From NCBI RefSeq assembly GCF_001482305.1, contig NZ_LOHP01000014.1, forward strand, positions 50,751 through 114,750: 64,000 nucleotides of DNA. The letters are read 5' to 3'. Positions within the stretch are counted from its first letter, which is position 1. The number at the start of each line of letters is the position of its first letter. Position numbers and translations under genes: made by a program. The stretch comes from Leucobacter sp. G161. Its GTDB lineage: Bacteria > Actinomycetota > Actinomycetes > Actinomycetales > Microbacteriaceae. Below are positions 29,517-38,953 of this stretch, in pieces. Under the pieces are notes generated by a model. It did not search any database and was not told the origin of the DNA. It was given only the letters and a program-made list of their open reading frames with translations.

Positions 29517-30785
29517 ATGACAACCCCACGCACCGAGGGCATCGCCTCGATCGAAGAGGCAATCGCAGCCATCAAGGCTGGCCGCCCGGTTATTGTCGCC
29601 GACAACGAGGATCGCGAGAACGAGGGAGACGTCATCATCTCCGCCGAGCTCGCCTCAGCCGAGTGGATCGCTTGGACGGTCAGCCGCTCGTCGGGGCTGC
29701 TCTGTGCACCGATGACGAACGACATCGCCGACCAGCTCGACCTCCCGATGATGGTCGAGCGCAACGAGGACGTCCGTGGCACCGCCTACACGGTGACCGT
29801 TGACGCGGCCCACGGCGTCACCACAGGCATCAGCGCGAGCGATCGCGCCACCACGGCGCGCGTGCTCGCGAACCCCGAAGCCGTCCCCACGGACGTCAAC
29901 CGTCCCGGCCACATTCTCCCGCTCCGCGCGGTCGACGGCGGCGTGCGCGCACGTGACGGCCACACCGAGGCTGCGGTCGAACTCATGCGGCTTGCTGGCC
30001 TGCGCGAGGTTGCGGTGATCGCTGAGATCGTCGCCGAAGACGGCGAGATGATGCGCCTCCCCGGCCTCATCGAGCTCGGCGCAGCCGAGGGGGTCGTCGT
30101 GACGACTATCGAGCGCCTCATCGACTACCTCAACGAGCACGACCCCGCAGGCACCCCGGCCGTCCAAGGCCATTCACGTCGCGTGAGCCTCCGCGCCGAC
30201 ACCCTGCTCCCCACCGAGCACGGCGATTTCCGGGCCCTCGCCTACCGTGACCGCCGAGCGGGTGTGGATCACATCGCACTCGTCGCGAAACAGCCCGACG
30301 GCTCAATGCCCGGCAAGGGCGCCCTCGTCCGGGTCCACTCCGAGTGCATCACGGGCGAGGCATTCGGCTCGCTGAAGTGCGAGTGCGGCCCACAACTCGA
30401 CGCAGCGCTCGACCTCGTCAACGAGCGCGGGGGCGTCGTCGTCTACCTGCGCGGCCAGGAAGGACGCGGCATTGGCCTCGCGAACAAGCTGCGCGCGTAC
30501 CAGCTGCAGGAGCAGGGCATCGACACGCTCGACGCGAACCTGCAGCTCGGCCTCCCCGCGGATGCGCGCGACTACACCGCAGCGGCGGATATCTTGGCAG
30601 ACCTCGGGGTGAGCGACGTTCGCCTGCTCACGAACAACCCGGACAAGGTCGCGCAGCTCGAGTCGCACGGGCTCGCCGTCTCCGAACGCGTGCCGCTCTT
30701 CGTGGGCGTCACCGACGAGAACCGTGGCTACCTGCAGGCCAAGCGTGACCGGATGGGCCACGAGCTCCCCGCAGGCGATCTCTAA
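29517..30785 (+). CDS. ribBA: Bifunctional dihydroxybutanone-phosphate synthase / GTP cyclohydrolase II
   Basis: This 422-residue protein has a RibB domain (about 1-205; DNEDRENEGD metal site, GHTEAAVEL) and a RibA domain (about 210-415; the zinc cysteines in HSECITGEAFGSLKCECG, then GQEGRGIGL). It feeds both branches of riboflavin synthesis. Confidence 0.96.
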   Translation: MTTPRTEGIASIEEAIAAIKAGRPVIVADNEDRENEGDVIISAELASAEWIAWTVSRSSGLLCAPMTNDIADQLDLPMMVERNEDVRGTAYTVTVDAAHGVTTGISASDRATTARVLANPEAVPTDVNRPGHILPLRAVDGGVRARDGHTEAAVELMRLAGLREVAVIAEIVAEDGEMMRLPGLIELGAAEGVVVTTIERLIDYLNEHDPAGTPAVQGHSRRVSLRADTLLPTEHGDFRALAYRDRRAGVDHIALVAKQPDGSMPGKGALVRVHSECITGEAFGSLKCECGPQLDAALDLVNERGGVVVYLRGQEGRGIGLANKLRAYQLQEQGIDTLDANLQLGLPADARDYTAAADILADLGVSDVRLLTNNPDKVAQLESHGLAVSERVPLFVGVTDENRGYLQAKRDRMGHELPAGDL

Positions 30786-30827
30786 GCCACCGGTGTCCCC
30801 AAGCAGAACAAGAGAAAGCAGAGAGTC

Positions 30828-31334
30828 ATGAGTGGAGCAGGAGCGCCCAGCCTCGCCGTCGACGCGAGCGGGCTGCGCGTCGCGATCATCGCGGGCAGCT
30901 GGCACACCGAGATTATGGACGGCCTCATCGCGGGAGCACAAGAGACCGTAGGCGCCGCCGGCGCAGAGCACGTCCTCTTCCGCGTCGCGGGGGCATTCGA
31001 GCTCCCCGCCGCGGCGCAGGCGGCCCTCACGCCGGCAGCGGACGGCGGCGGCGGTTTCGATGCAGCGGTCTGCCTCGGAGTGATCATTCGCGGTGGCACC
31101 CCCCACTTCGAGTACGTCTCGAACGCCGTTACCGACGGCCTCACGCGGGTTCAGCTCGACGCTGGTCTTCCGGTCGGCTTCGGCGTGCTGACGACCGACA
31201 ACGAGCAGCAGGCGCTCGACCGGTCAGGGCTTGCCGGCTCCGTCGAGTCGAAGGGGCAGGAGGCCGGTGAGGCCGCGCTGCACCTCGCCGTGCAGTTGCG
31301 TGCGATCCGCAGCGCGGGGTCCGCACACTCGTAA
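30828..31334 (+). CDS. ribH: 6,7-dimethyl-8-ribityllumazine synthase
   Basis: This 168-residue protein shows AIIAGSWH, GAFELPAAAQ, GVIIRGGTPHFEYV and NAVTDGL. It is the penultimate riboflavin enzyme and the last gene of the operon, 42 bases after ribBA. Confidence 0.95.
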   Translation: MSGAGAPSLAVDASGLRVAIIAGSWHTEIMDGLIAGAQETVGAAGAEHVLFRVAGAFELPAAAQAALTPAADGGGGFDAAVCLGVIIRGGTPHFEYVSNAVTDGLTRVQLDAGLPVGFGVLTTDNEQQALDRSGLAGSVESKGQEAGEAALHLAVQLRAIRSAGSAHS

Positions 31335-31346
31335 CCATCCGAGCCG

Positions 31347-31400
31347 AAGGCCTGGCCCTCACCGAGCGGTGTTTCCGCTTGGCGAGGGCCAGACCTTTTT
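31347..31400 (+). terminator. Terminator of the riboflavin operon
   Basis: A long stem pairs AAGGCCTGGCCCTC with GAGGGCCAGACCTT and is extended by AGCGG/CCGCT; it ends in TTTTT. It lies 12 bases after the ribH stop. Confidence 0.9.
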
Positions 31401-31459
31401 CGTGGCGACCAGCCCTTCTTTCCCAGCGACCGCGCATCGGCCAAGACTAGAGTGAGTGC

Positions 31460-33439
31460 GTGTCAGAAGCCGCATCGCAGCATCCTCCGCGCACCGCGGC
31501 CGATGCCCCGAAGTCCCCCCGTTCGAAGTCCCGCAGCGCACGCCGCTCGAGTACGAAACAGGCGGGGCCGCGCGCCTCATTCAAGCAGCTCCTGCCCTAC
31601 CTTTTCGAGCAGCGTGGACTCCTCACGTTCATCATTGTGCTCAGCGTCGTCAGCGCAGCCGTGTCGCTCTCCCAGCCGTTGCTCGTGGGTCAGGTGATCG
31701 AGCGGGTCCAGGCTGCTGAACCGCTCGGGGCACTCGTCGCCGTGCTGGTGGTAGTCGTCATCCTCGGTGCCCTCCTCGACGGCTACCAGCACTACCTGCT
31801 GCAGCGCATGGGCGAGGGGGTCGTGCTGCGCTCGCGCCGCCGCCTCATCGCGAAGATTCTGCACCTGCCCATCTCGGAGTTCGACCGCCGCCGCACCGGC
31901 GATCTCGTCTCACGCGTCGGCTCTGACACGACCCTGCTGCGCGCGGTACTCACGCAGGGCCTCGTCGAGGCGATCGGCGGCTCGCTCCTGTTTGTCGGGG
32001 CGCTCATCGGCATGTTCATCATCGACCCCGTGCTGTTCCTCATCACCTTCAGCATCATCGGCGTCTCGCTTGTCGTCGTGGTGCTCCTCGCGGGGAAGAT
32101 CCGCCCGGCTGTGTCACGCGCCCAGGAGAAGGTGGGCGATCTCGCGGCCTCCGTTGACCGCGCAATCGGTTCCATGCGCACCATTCGGGCCGCCGGTGCA
32201 GCGGACCGGGAGCGCGCCGCCATCGAGCAGCAGGCAGAGGAGGCGTACGGCTTCGGGCTGAAGATCGCGCGGATCTCCGCGCTCATCGTGCCCATCTCAT
32301 TCATCGCTCTGCAGGTGTCGCTGCTCTCAGTGCTTGGCTTCGGCGGCTACCGCGTCGCATCTGGCGCGATCGAGATCAGCCAGCTCGTGACCTTTGTGAT
32401 CTTCCTGTTCATGATGATCACCCCGCTCGGCCAGGCCTTCGGCGCATTCGCCGCGGTGAACCAGGCGCTCGGCGCACTCGGCAGAATTCAGGAGATCGAC
32501 GGGCTGAAGGCCGAGACCGACGAGGATGCCGCGCTGTCGCCGACGGGCAGCATCGTCCCGCTCGAATCCGTCAGAGACGAGCAGGCTCCCGCGATCCGCT
32601 TCGACGACGTGCACTTCACCTACCGTTCCGCAGCCCCCGACCGCGTTGACGCGCGCGAGCTCGTGCGCGGTCGGGGTGGCCGTGCGGCTGCCGCGGTCCC
32701 TGCTGAGATCGTCGAGACCCCGGTGCTCCACGGCGTCTCCTTCGACGTTCCACGTGGCACACGGGTCGCGCTCGTTGGCCCCTCCGGCGCCGGCAAATCG
32801 ACCGTGCTCGGCCTCATCGAGCGCTTCTACGACCCCGATTCGGGCGCCATCTCACTCCTCGGAGCTGATTTGCGCACGCTCGACCGGGCCGAACTCCGCG
32901 CTCAGCTCGGCTACGTCGAGCAGGACGCGCCTGTCCTCGCGGGCACACTCCGCGAGAACCTCTTGCTCGCCTCGCCGAACGCGAGCGACGCGGCCTGCGA
33001 GCGCGTGCTGCGAGCGGTGAACCTCGGGGGGATGCTCGATCGATCAGCACTGACGGGTGGGCTCGAATCTGGTCTTGACGCTCAGGTTGGCGAGAACGGC
33101 CTCATGCTGTCCGGCGGCGAGAAACAGCGCCTCGCGATCGCGCGTGCGCTGCTCACCGCTCCCCCGATCCTGCTACTCGACGAGTCAACCGCTTCGCTCG
33201 ATGGCGTCAACGAACGACTCATGCGCGAGGCGCTCGACTCGGTCGCGACCGGCCGCACGCTTGTCGTCATCGCGCATCGCCTCTCGACCGTTGTCGACTC
33301 CGACAAGATCATCGTCGTCGACGACGGCCGCGTGATCGGTGAGGGCACCCACGCCGAACTCGTTGAGTCGGTACCGCTCTACCGAGAGCTGGCGCAGCAC
33401 CAGCTGCTCGTGCCGCAGGACGCCACCGCAGCCGAGTAG
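31460..33439 (+). CDS. ABC exporter, fused permease and ATPase
   Basis: This 659-residue half-transporter has six helices in a type-1 exporter fold (about 55-340). The ATPase follows, with Walker A GPSGAGKST, Q-loop YVEQDAP, signature MLSGGEKQR, Walker B ILLLDESTASLD and the H-loop AHRLS. An Arg/Ala-rich insert of about 30 residues sits between the first strand and HGVSFDV. The GTG start is 6 bases after TAGAGT (31448-31453), predicting a leaderless mRNA. The substrate is unknown. Confidence 0.9.
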   Translation: MSEAASQHPPRTAADAPKSPRSKSRSARRSSTKQAGPRASFKQLLPYLFEQRGLLTFIIVLSVVSAAVSLSQPLLVGQVIERVQAAEPLGALVAVLVVVVILGALLDGYQHYLLQRMGEGVVLRSRRRLIAKILHLPISEFDRRRTGDLVSRVGSDTTLLRAVLTQGLVEAIGGSLLFVGALIGMFIIDPVLFLITFSIIGVSLVVVVLLAGKIRPAVSRAQEKVGDLAASVDRAIGSMRTIRAAGAADRERAAIEQQAEEAYGFGLKIARISALIVPISFIALQVSLLSVLGFGGYRVASGAIEISQLVTFVIFLFMMITPLGQAFGAFAAVNQALGALGRIQEIDGLKAETDEDAALSPTGSIVPLESVRDEQAPAIRFDDVHFTYRSAAPDRVDARELVRGRGGRAAAAVPAEIVETPVLHGVSFDVPRGTRVALVGPSGAGKSTVLGLIERFYDPDSGAISLLGADLRTLDRAELRAQLGYVEQDAPVLAGTLRENLLLASPNASDAACERVLRAVNLGGMLDRSALTGGLESGLDAQVGENGLMLSGGEKQRLAIARALLTAPPILLLDESTASLDGVNERLMREALDSVATGRTLVVIAHRLSTVVDSDKIIVVDDGRVIGEGTHAELVESVPLYRELAQHQLLVPQDATAAE

Positions 33440-33752
33440 GCGGTTCTGCACAGTTGAGGGCGTACACCTCAGCTCCCAAGGGCGCCGAAACGCCATGTCC
33501 TCAGCGAGGTCAGGGTAGTTCTGCCGCTGAACATTCCTGACTTCGCTGAGGACATGTCCGCTGAGCGTCACGGCGAGCACGCGTGCCGGCAGCAGACGCA
33601 CCAAGCGAGCTAGCCTGCGGTGGCGTGCGCTGAGCGGAGACGGATGCCGAGCACCCCGAACCCGATGACGAGGATGGCGAGCCCTAGCGCTGCGGGTCAT
33701 TGCTCATGCGTCGACCGTAACACACCGCGGTTGGGGCCTCATGGCCCGCCGT
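33440..33752. other. Intergenic region with an inverted repeat and a possible gene remnant
   Basis: No intact gene is seen. Besides the inverted repeat at 33494-33556, the minus strand near 33615-33695 encodes LGLAILVIGFGVLGIRLRSA and then a stop, with an in-frame stop just upstream. It looks like the last membrane helix of a lost protein. Confidence 0.4.
33494..33556. repeat. 21-bp inverted repeat, one mismatch
   Basis: CATGTCCTCAGCGAGGTCAGG (33494-33514) faces CCTGACTTCGCTGAGGACATG (33536-33556) across 21 bases. No T run follows, so a simple intrinsic terminator is unlikely. Confidence 0.85.
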
Positions 33753-34811
33753 CTACGCCGAGGGAGCGGTCGGAACGGGCTTGAACAGCCAGTCGATGCG
33801 CGGCTCGACGATGGGACGGAAGACGCGCGAGACGATCCGCGTCGAGAGCACCGCGGTGATCGCGGCGGCGATGAGCGCGAGTACCACGATGCCGACCCAG
33901 CCGAGCGATCCGACCGAGTCGACGAAGCCGGACTCGCGCAGCGCCCACACGATGACGCCGTGCAGCAGATAGACGTAGAGCGTGCGAGCGCCCCAGACTG
34001 TAGCGATCGAGTGCTTCCGCGACACCACGAGCAGCAGCGCGAGGGTCATTGCTGCGGCGACGACGATGAGGATCGCGCCGACGAGCACGCCGCCGGCCGC
34101 GAGGCCGAACCACCCGAGCACCCCAGAGCCGTTCGCGTTCCACGCCCCGAGCGGGGCGTTCTCAAACATCCAGGCGTAGCTGTCGCGATGGGTCAACCAG
34201 CGATCGATGCGCCATGAACCCTTCAGCCCCGCCGGGGCGAGTGCGAGCGTCGCGAGCCCGAGCGCGACGGCCGCGAGCAGGCCCCAAGCCGCCGAACGAA
34301 TCGCCCGGCCCGGAGTCATGAACCACTCCCCCGAGAGCCAACCACGCTCGCGCGCCAGCCAGGCTCCGACGAAGAACGGAAGGAACGCGAGCGTGCGTGC
34401 GGCTGAGAAGTTCACGCCGATCGCGGGCAACAGCGGTGCGATGAGGGCGAGCGCGGTCGCGAGCAGCAGCGGGTGCTTGAAGCGGGCAATATATGGCAGC
34501 AGGATCCGCATCGTCGCGAGGGTCACCAAGAACCACAGGGTCCACGACGGGCTCACGAGGAAGCTCTGGCTGAGCTGCTTGCCCTCAACCAGGCCGCGCA
34601 GCAGGGCCCAGATGCCCTCCCATGCGAGCCAGACCACGAGCAGCTGCACCGTCGAGGTGATCGCCTTCGGCGTCACCTCCGGCTTCGAGAACAGCCCGGA
34701 GAGCGCGATCATCGCTGGCATGTGAAACAGGTAGATGTACGCGTAGAGCCCGAACCCGAGTTCGGTGTCCGTGCGCACGGTTGAAATGAGGTGTCCGATG
34801 ACAACGAGCAC
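33753..34811 (-). CDS. Acyltransferase-3 family membrane protein
   Basis: This protein has at least 352 residues and about ten helices, with the family's VVIGHLIS near the start and LYVYLLHG near the end. It is probably an O-acetyltransferase acting on a surface glycan. The GTG at 34811 is the first standard start, but the open frame continues upstream to 34880. It encodes KTRVALWDNARFALI, a stretch typical of the family N-terminus, and only a CTG two bases after the nusG stop could start it. The true start is therefore uncertain. It follows nusG on the same strand. Confidence 0.75.
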   Translation of the reverse strand: MLVVIGHLISTVRTDTELGFGLYAYIYLFHMPAMIALSGLFSKPEVTPKAITSTVQLLVVWLAWEGIWALLRGLVEGKQLSQSFLVSPSWTLWFLVTLATMRILLPYIARFKHPLLLATALALIAPLLPAIGVNFSAARTLAFLPFFVGAWLARERGWLSGEWFMTPGRAIRSAAWGLLAAVALGLATLALAPAGLKGSWRIDRWLTHRDSYAWMFENAPLGAWNANGSGVLGWFGLAAGGVLVGAILIVVAAAMTLALLLVVSRKHSIATVWGARTLYVYLLHGVIVWALRESGFVDSVGSLGWVGIVVLALIAAAITAVLSTRIVSRVFRPIVEPRIDWLFKPVPTAPSA

Positions 34812-34882
34812 AATAAGCGCAAAACGCGCGTTGTCCCAAAGGGCGACGCGCGTTTTAGCGGATGCTACTGAAGTGTTCAGGG

Positions 34883-35695
34883 TTAGACCATCTTCGTGAC
34901 CTGGTCGAAGCCGAGTTCGACCGGGGTCTCGCGCTCGAAGAGCGAGACGAGCACGGTGAGCTTGCCCGCTGCCGGGTTGATCTCACTGATCGTGCCGGGG
35001 AGGCCCTCGAAGGAGCCGGACTTGATGGTGATGGTCTCGCCGATCTCGAAGTCGATCTCGACCTGGCCCTGCGCGACCGCGTTCGCCGGGGCCTTGCCCT
35101 TGGCGGTTGCTGCCGGCTCGAGCTCGACGGTGCTCTTGAGCATCTCGAACGCTTCGTTCAGGCGGAGCGGGACCGGGTTGTGTGCGTTCCCAACGAAGCC
35201 GGTGACACCGGGCGTGTGGCGAACGACAGACCAGGTGCTCTCGGTGAGGTTCATGCGGACGAGCACGTAGCCGGGGATCCGCACGCGGGTCACCATCTTG
35301 CGCTGGCCGTTCTTAACCTCCATGACCTCTTCCATCGGGACCTGGATCTCGTAGATGTCATCTACGGCGCCCATGACCTCGCGACGGTTCCAGAGGTTCG
35401 ACTTCACCTTGCGCTCGTAGCCGGCGTAGGTGTGGATCACGAACCACTTGCCTGGGAGGCGGCGGAGTTCCTTCTTGAACACCTTGTAGGGGTCTTCGGC
35501 TGTCTCAGCCTCTTCGCCCTCTTCGGTGGTCTCTTCGTCGACGATGGCCGATGCTGCGGCGTCTGCCTCATCGACGGAGTCAATCTCGAGCGCGTCTTCA
35601 ACTGCCGCGTCAACCTCGGGGTCAGCCACGTTCGCCAACGCGTCAAGCGCTGCGTCGAGGTCTGCCTCGGGTGTAGTGCTGTTCTCGGGCGTCAT
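34883..35695 (-). CDS. nusG: Transcription antitermination/termination factor NusG
   Basis: This 270-residue protein has an acidic N-terminal extension of about 75 residues, common in actinobacteria. The NGN domain (KWFVIHTYAGYERKV) and the KOW domain (KSGSFEGLPGTISEI) follow. It binds RNA polymerase. It lies 50 bases after secE. Confidence 0.97.
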   Translation of the reverse strand: MTPENSTTPEADLDAALDALANVADPEVDAAVEDALEIDSVDEADAAASAIVDEETTEEGEEAETAEDPYKVFKKELRRLPGKWFVIHTYAGYERKVKSNLWNRREVMGAVDDIYEIQVPMEEVMEVKNGQRKMVTRVRIPGYVLVRMNLTESTWSVVRHTPGVTGFVGNAHNPVPLRLNEAFEMLKSTVELEPAATAKGKAPANAVAQGQVEIDFEIGETITIKSGSFEGLPGTISEINPAAGKLTVLVSLFERETPVELGFDQVTKMV

Positions 35696-35745
35696 CTCAG
35701 TGGGGCCTTCTTGTTGTCTGCGGGTGTGGTTCGGCCGGGCTCAAA

Positions 35746-36012
35746 TTAAATCGCTGAGCCGAACAGGAAAAGGGTAACGAAGCCGAAGAGCTTGTCGAGA
35801 ACCCAGACGAGCGCCATCATGATGACCACGAAGGCAAGCACGACGAGGGTGTACCTGACGAGCTCCTTGCGGGTCGGGGTCACGACCTTCTTCAGCTCTG
35901 AGAACACCTGCTGGACAAACAGGATGATCCGACCAAAGAAGCCACGCTTCCGGTCGTCCGTCTTCGCAGGCTCGACGTTGCCGCCGTTCTCAGCGAGTTC
36001 AGTGCTGCTCAT
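35746..36012 (-). CDS. secE: Preprotein translocase subunit SecE
   Basis: This 88-residue protein has the SecE signature FSELKKVVTPTRKEL followed by one transmembrane helix. It stabilises SecY. The tRNA-Trp gene upstream and nusG downstream are the usual actinobacterial context. Confidence 0.96.
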   Translation of the reverse strand: MSSTELAENGGNVEPAKTDDRKRGFFGRIILFVQQVFSELKKVVTPTRKELVRYTLVVLAFVVIMMALVWVLDKLFGFVTLFLFGSAI

Positions 36013-36049
36013 CGGTGTCCTTTCAGTGCCCCGGACTTACATCCGGGAG

Positions 36050-36125
36050 TGGCAGGGCGGACAGGACTCGAACCTGCAACCTACGGTTTTGGAGACCGTT
36101 GCGCTACCAATTGCGCCACCACCCT
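36050..36125 (-). tRNA. tRNA-Trp (anticodon CCA)
   Basis: This is a 76-nt cloverleaf with encoded CCA. The acceptor is AGGGTGG with CCGCCCT, the anticodon stem is ACGGT/ACCGT, the loop is CTCCAAA and the discriminator is G, as usual for Trp. It lies 38 bases before secE. Confidence 0.96.
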
Positions 36126-36324
36126 AAAGGAATCACCCCTGCCGTATCGAATGCGTTTTGGGCACAACCGATAATGGCAGAAGTCAATGCCTAGGAATAA
36201 CTGTACGCGATTCCCGGGGTCTTGTCGAACTGAGATTGTCGTTCGGTGTAAGCCGGGTGCGCCGCGGGCCAAACTTCCCATGCACAGGCAGCCATCTGCA
36301 TGCGCGCAGGAGTAGGCTTATCAC

Positions 36325-37527
36325 GTGACCGAAATGAACCGCTTGTCAAAGAAGATCGCCGCCATCGCTGAGTCAGCCACCCTCAAGGTTGACTCGAAGG
36401 CGAAAGCCCTCCAGGCCGAAGGCCGCCCCGTCATAAGCTTTGCCGCAGGCGAGCCTGACTTCGCGACCCCGGAACACATCGTCGACGCCGCACGCAAGGC
36501 GCTCGACGACCCGAAGAACTTCCGTTACACGCCAGCCGTCGGTCTGCCGGTGCTGCGCGAGGCTATCGTGCGCAAGACGAAGCGCGATTCGGGCCTCGAC
36601 ATTACGCCCGCACAGGTCATCGTCACCAATGGCGGCAAGCACGCGGTCTATTCCGCATTCCAGGCGATTCTCGACCCGGGCGACGAGGTCATCCTCCCCG
36701 CACCGTTCTGGACGAGCTACTCCGAGGAGATCCAGCTCGCTGACGGCACCCCGGTCGAGGTATTCGCCGGCGCCGACCAGGGCTACAAGGTCACCGTCGA
36801 GCAGCTCGAAGCGGCTCGCACCGATCGCACCAAGGCGCTGCTGTTCTGCTCGCCCTCGAACCCGACCGGCGCCGTGTACACGCCAGAGGAGACGAAGGCC
36901 ATCGGCGAGTGGGCGCTCGCGAACAACCTCCTTGTCGTCAGCGACGAGATCTACCAGAACCTCACCTACGATGGCGTTCGCGCGATCTCGATCGTTGAGG
37001 CAGTGCCCGAGCTCGCCAAGAACACGATCCTCGTGAACGGCGTCGCGAAGACCTACGCGATGACCGGATGGCGCATCGGTTGGCTCATCGGGCCTGCAGA
37101 CCTCGTCAAGGGTGCTGCGAACCTGCAGTCGCACATGACCTCGAACATCAACAACATCGCGCAGATCGCCGCCGCAGCCGCGCTCGACGGCCCGCAGGAG
37201 CCGATCGAGGAGATGCGCCAGGCGTTCGAGCGCCGTCGCGGGCTCATCATCGCTGAGCTCAACAAGGTCCCCGGGTTCCACTGCCCGATGCCAGAGGGCG
37301 CGTTCTACGCCTACGTCGACGTGAACGCTGCGCTCGGCCGCGAGATCCGGGGCGTCACGCCCACGACCTCACTCGAGCTTGCCGATCTCATCCTCTCGGA
37401 GGCTGAGGTCGCCGCGGTTCCCGGCGAGGCGTTCGGCCCGTCGGGCTACCTGCGCTTCAGCTACGCGCTGGGTGACGACGCAATCGTCGAGGGCATCCGC
37501 CGCATCCACGCGCTGCTCTCCGAGTAA
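36325..37527 (+). CDS. Aspartate-type aminotransferase (class I, PLP)
   Basis: This 400-residue enzyme shows [35 protein letters not shown] and the PLP lysine in [14 protein letters not shown]. Aspatate/2-oxoglutarate transfer is the likely reaction. The GTG at 36325 is 6 bases after TAGGCT (36313-36318), predicting a leaderless mRNA. A location divergent from tRNA-Trp-secE-nusG is common in actinobacteria. Confidence 0.9.
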   Translation: MTEMNRLSKKIAAIAESATLKVDSKAKALQAEGRPVISFAAGEPDFATPEHIVDAARKALDDPKNFRYTPAVGLPVLREAIVRKTKRDSGLDITPAQVIVTNGGKHAVYSAFQAILDPGDEVILPAPFWTSYSEEIQLADGTPVEVFAGADQGYKVTVEQLEAARTDRTKALLFCSPSNPTGAVYTPEETKAIGEWALANNLLVVSDEIYQNLTYDGVRAISIVEAVPELAKNTILVNGVAKTYAMTGWRIGWLIGPADLVKGAANLQSHMTSNINNIAQIAAAAALDGPQEPIEEMRQAFERRRGLIIAELNKVPGFHCPMPEGAFYAYVDVNAALGREIRGVTPTTSLELADLILSEAEVAAVPGEAFGPSGYLRFSYALGDDAIVEGIRRIHALLSE

Positions 37528-37540
37528 CGAACACTGCACG

Positions 37541-37576
37541 CGAAGGCCCGAGTCGATTGCCGACCCGGGCCTTCGT
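37541..37576. terminator. Bidirectional terminator between the aminotransferase and manA
   Basis: GAAGGCCCG(A)GTCG pairs with CCGAC(C)CGGGCCTTC around an ATTG turn. It lies between convergent genes. Confidence 0.8.
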
Positions 37577-37635
37577 CGTTGCCGGACGCAGTTCCACAGC
37601 GAAGACTGCGCTCCGCGAACCGCAGCCGGCGCTGC

Positions 37636-38913
37636 TCAGTAGCCGACGGTGGCGAGGAACACTTCCCCGCGACCGGTGAGCCGGATCGGCGCGCCAGCAG
37701 ACACGTAGACCGACTGGCCGCGCGCGACGTTCGCCATCTCTGCGAGCTCGGCGTCGGGGCGCGAGACGAGCACCCGCCCGGCGGTCACGATCAACACGAG
37801 CGGCGTGGCAGCTTCGACGACGACCTCGTCGGCTGCGCCGGCCAGGCGCGCGCCGTCGAGCGACTCGGCGTCGCTGAACGCCTCGTGGCTGCTGTGCCCG
37901 CCGTCGGAGTCGACTCTGGCGCGGAACAGCTGGAAGTCGGGCACGCCCGGCCGCCACGCGCACAGTCCGGGCGCGACGCGCTCGCCGCTGAGCCGCGGCT
38001 CCGCGAGCTCACCGAAGTCGAGCACGCGCAGCATCTCTGGAATGTCAACGTGCTTCCCGGTCAGGCCTGCCCGCAGCACGTTGTCCGAGGCAGCCATCAC
38101 CTCGACGGCGATTCCCCCGAGGTAGGCGTGCAGCTGCCGTGCGCCGAGATACACGGCCTCGCCCGGCGCGAGCCGCACGTGATGCAGCAGCAGCGAGACG
38201 AGGATGCCCGGATCGTCCGGGTAGTGCGTGTGCAGCGCGCGCAGGCAGGCGAGCCGGTCAGCGTGGATCGCGGGCGTCGATCCGGCTCCGATCGCGTCGA
38301 CGATGCCGCGGAGCGCGTCTGCGACATCGGCGGACCCGCCGAACGCCCACGTGAGAAACGCCTCGCGCGCGTTCTCGGGCGCGGCAGCGACGAGGCGGTC
38401 TGCGACGGCGGCGAGCGCGGCGGCTCCGTGCGGGGCGGCTGCCGCGAGCGCGCGGAGATCGATGACGGCGTCCGCGATGGATCGGAAACCGCTCAGCGCA
38501 GTGACCTCGCTCAGCGCGACGAGCAGTTCGGGCTTGTGGTTCGCGTCACGGTAGTTGCGGTGCGGGGCATCGGTCGGGACGCCGGCAGCATTCTCGGCGG
38601 CGAAGCCCGCGCGGGCCTGTTCGAGATCAGGGTGCGCCTGCAGTGAGAGCGGCGCCCCGATCGCAAGCACCTTCAACAGGAATGGCAGCGATCCGCCATT
38701 GACTCCGTACCGCTCGGGATCCTGCGAGATGAGCTCGATCAGCGTGCGCGGCACCGGGGTCGCTTTCGCGACGCTCGCCGGGCTCCCCGGGTGGTCGCCG
38801 AGCCAGAGCTCAGCCTGCGGCTCCCCGGTCGGCGCGTGCCCGAGCATGGCGGGGAGAGCGTCGGTTGAGCCCCACGCGTAGGTGCGCGGAGTGTTCTCAA
38901 TAAAGATCAGCAC
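37636..38913 (-). CDS. manA: Mannose-6-phosphate isomerase
   Basis: This 425-residue zinc enzyme interconverts fructose-6-phosphate and mannose-6-phosphate for GDP-mannose supply. It shows NTPRTYAWGS, LQAHPDLEQA, NHKPELLVAL and LGARQLHAYLGG. The GTG at 38913 is chosen because GGGAG lies just upstream and homologues begin here; the frame's longer start is not supported. Confidence 0.93.
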   Translation of the reverse strand: MLIFIENTPRTYAWGSTDALPAMLGHAPTGEPQAELWLGDHPGSPASVAKATPVPRTLIELISQDPERYGVNGGSLPFLLKVLAIGAPLSLQAHPDLEQARAGFAAENAAGVPTDAPHRNYRDANHKPELLVALSEVTALSGFRSIADAVIDLRALAAAAPHGAAALAAVADRLVAAAPENAREAFLTWAFGGSADVADALRGIVDAIGAGSTPAIHADRLACLRALHTHYPDDPGILVSLLLHHVRLAPGEAVYLGARQLHAYLGGIAVEVMAASDNVLRAGLTGKHVDIPEMLRVLDFGELAEPRLSGERVAPGLCAWRPGVPDFQLFRARVDSDGGHSSHEAFSDAESLDGARLAGAADEVVVEAATPLVLIVTAGRVLVSRPDAELAEMANVARGQSVYVSAGAPIRLTGRGEVFLATVGY

Positions 38914-38953
38914 AATGCTCCCTGCGGTATTGGCATGCTCTACCATACCGGGT

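Noticed and set aside
37579..38646. 355-residue plus-strand frame
   Set aside because: Antisense to manA, which has all isomerase motifs.
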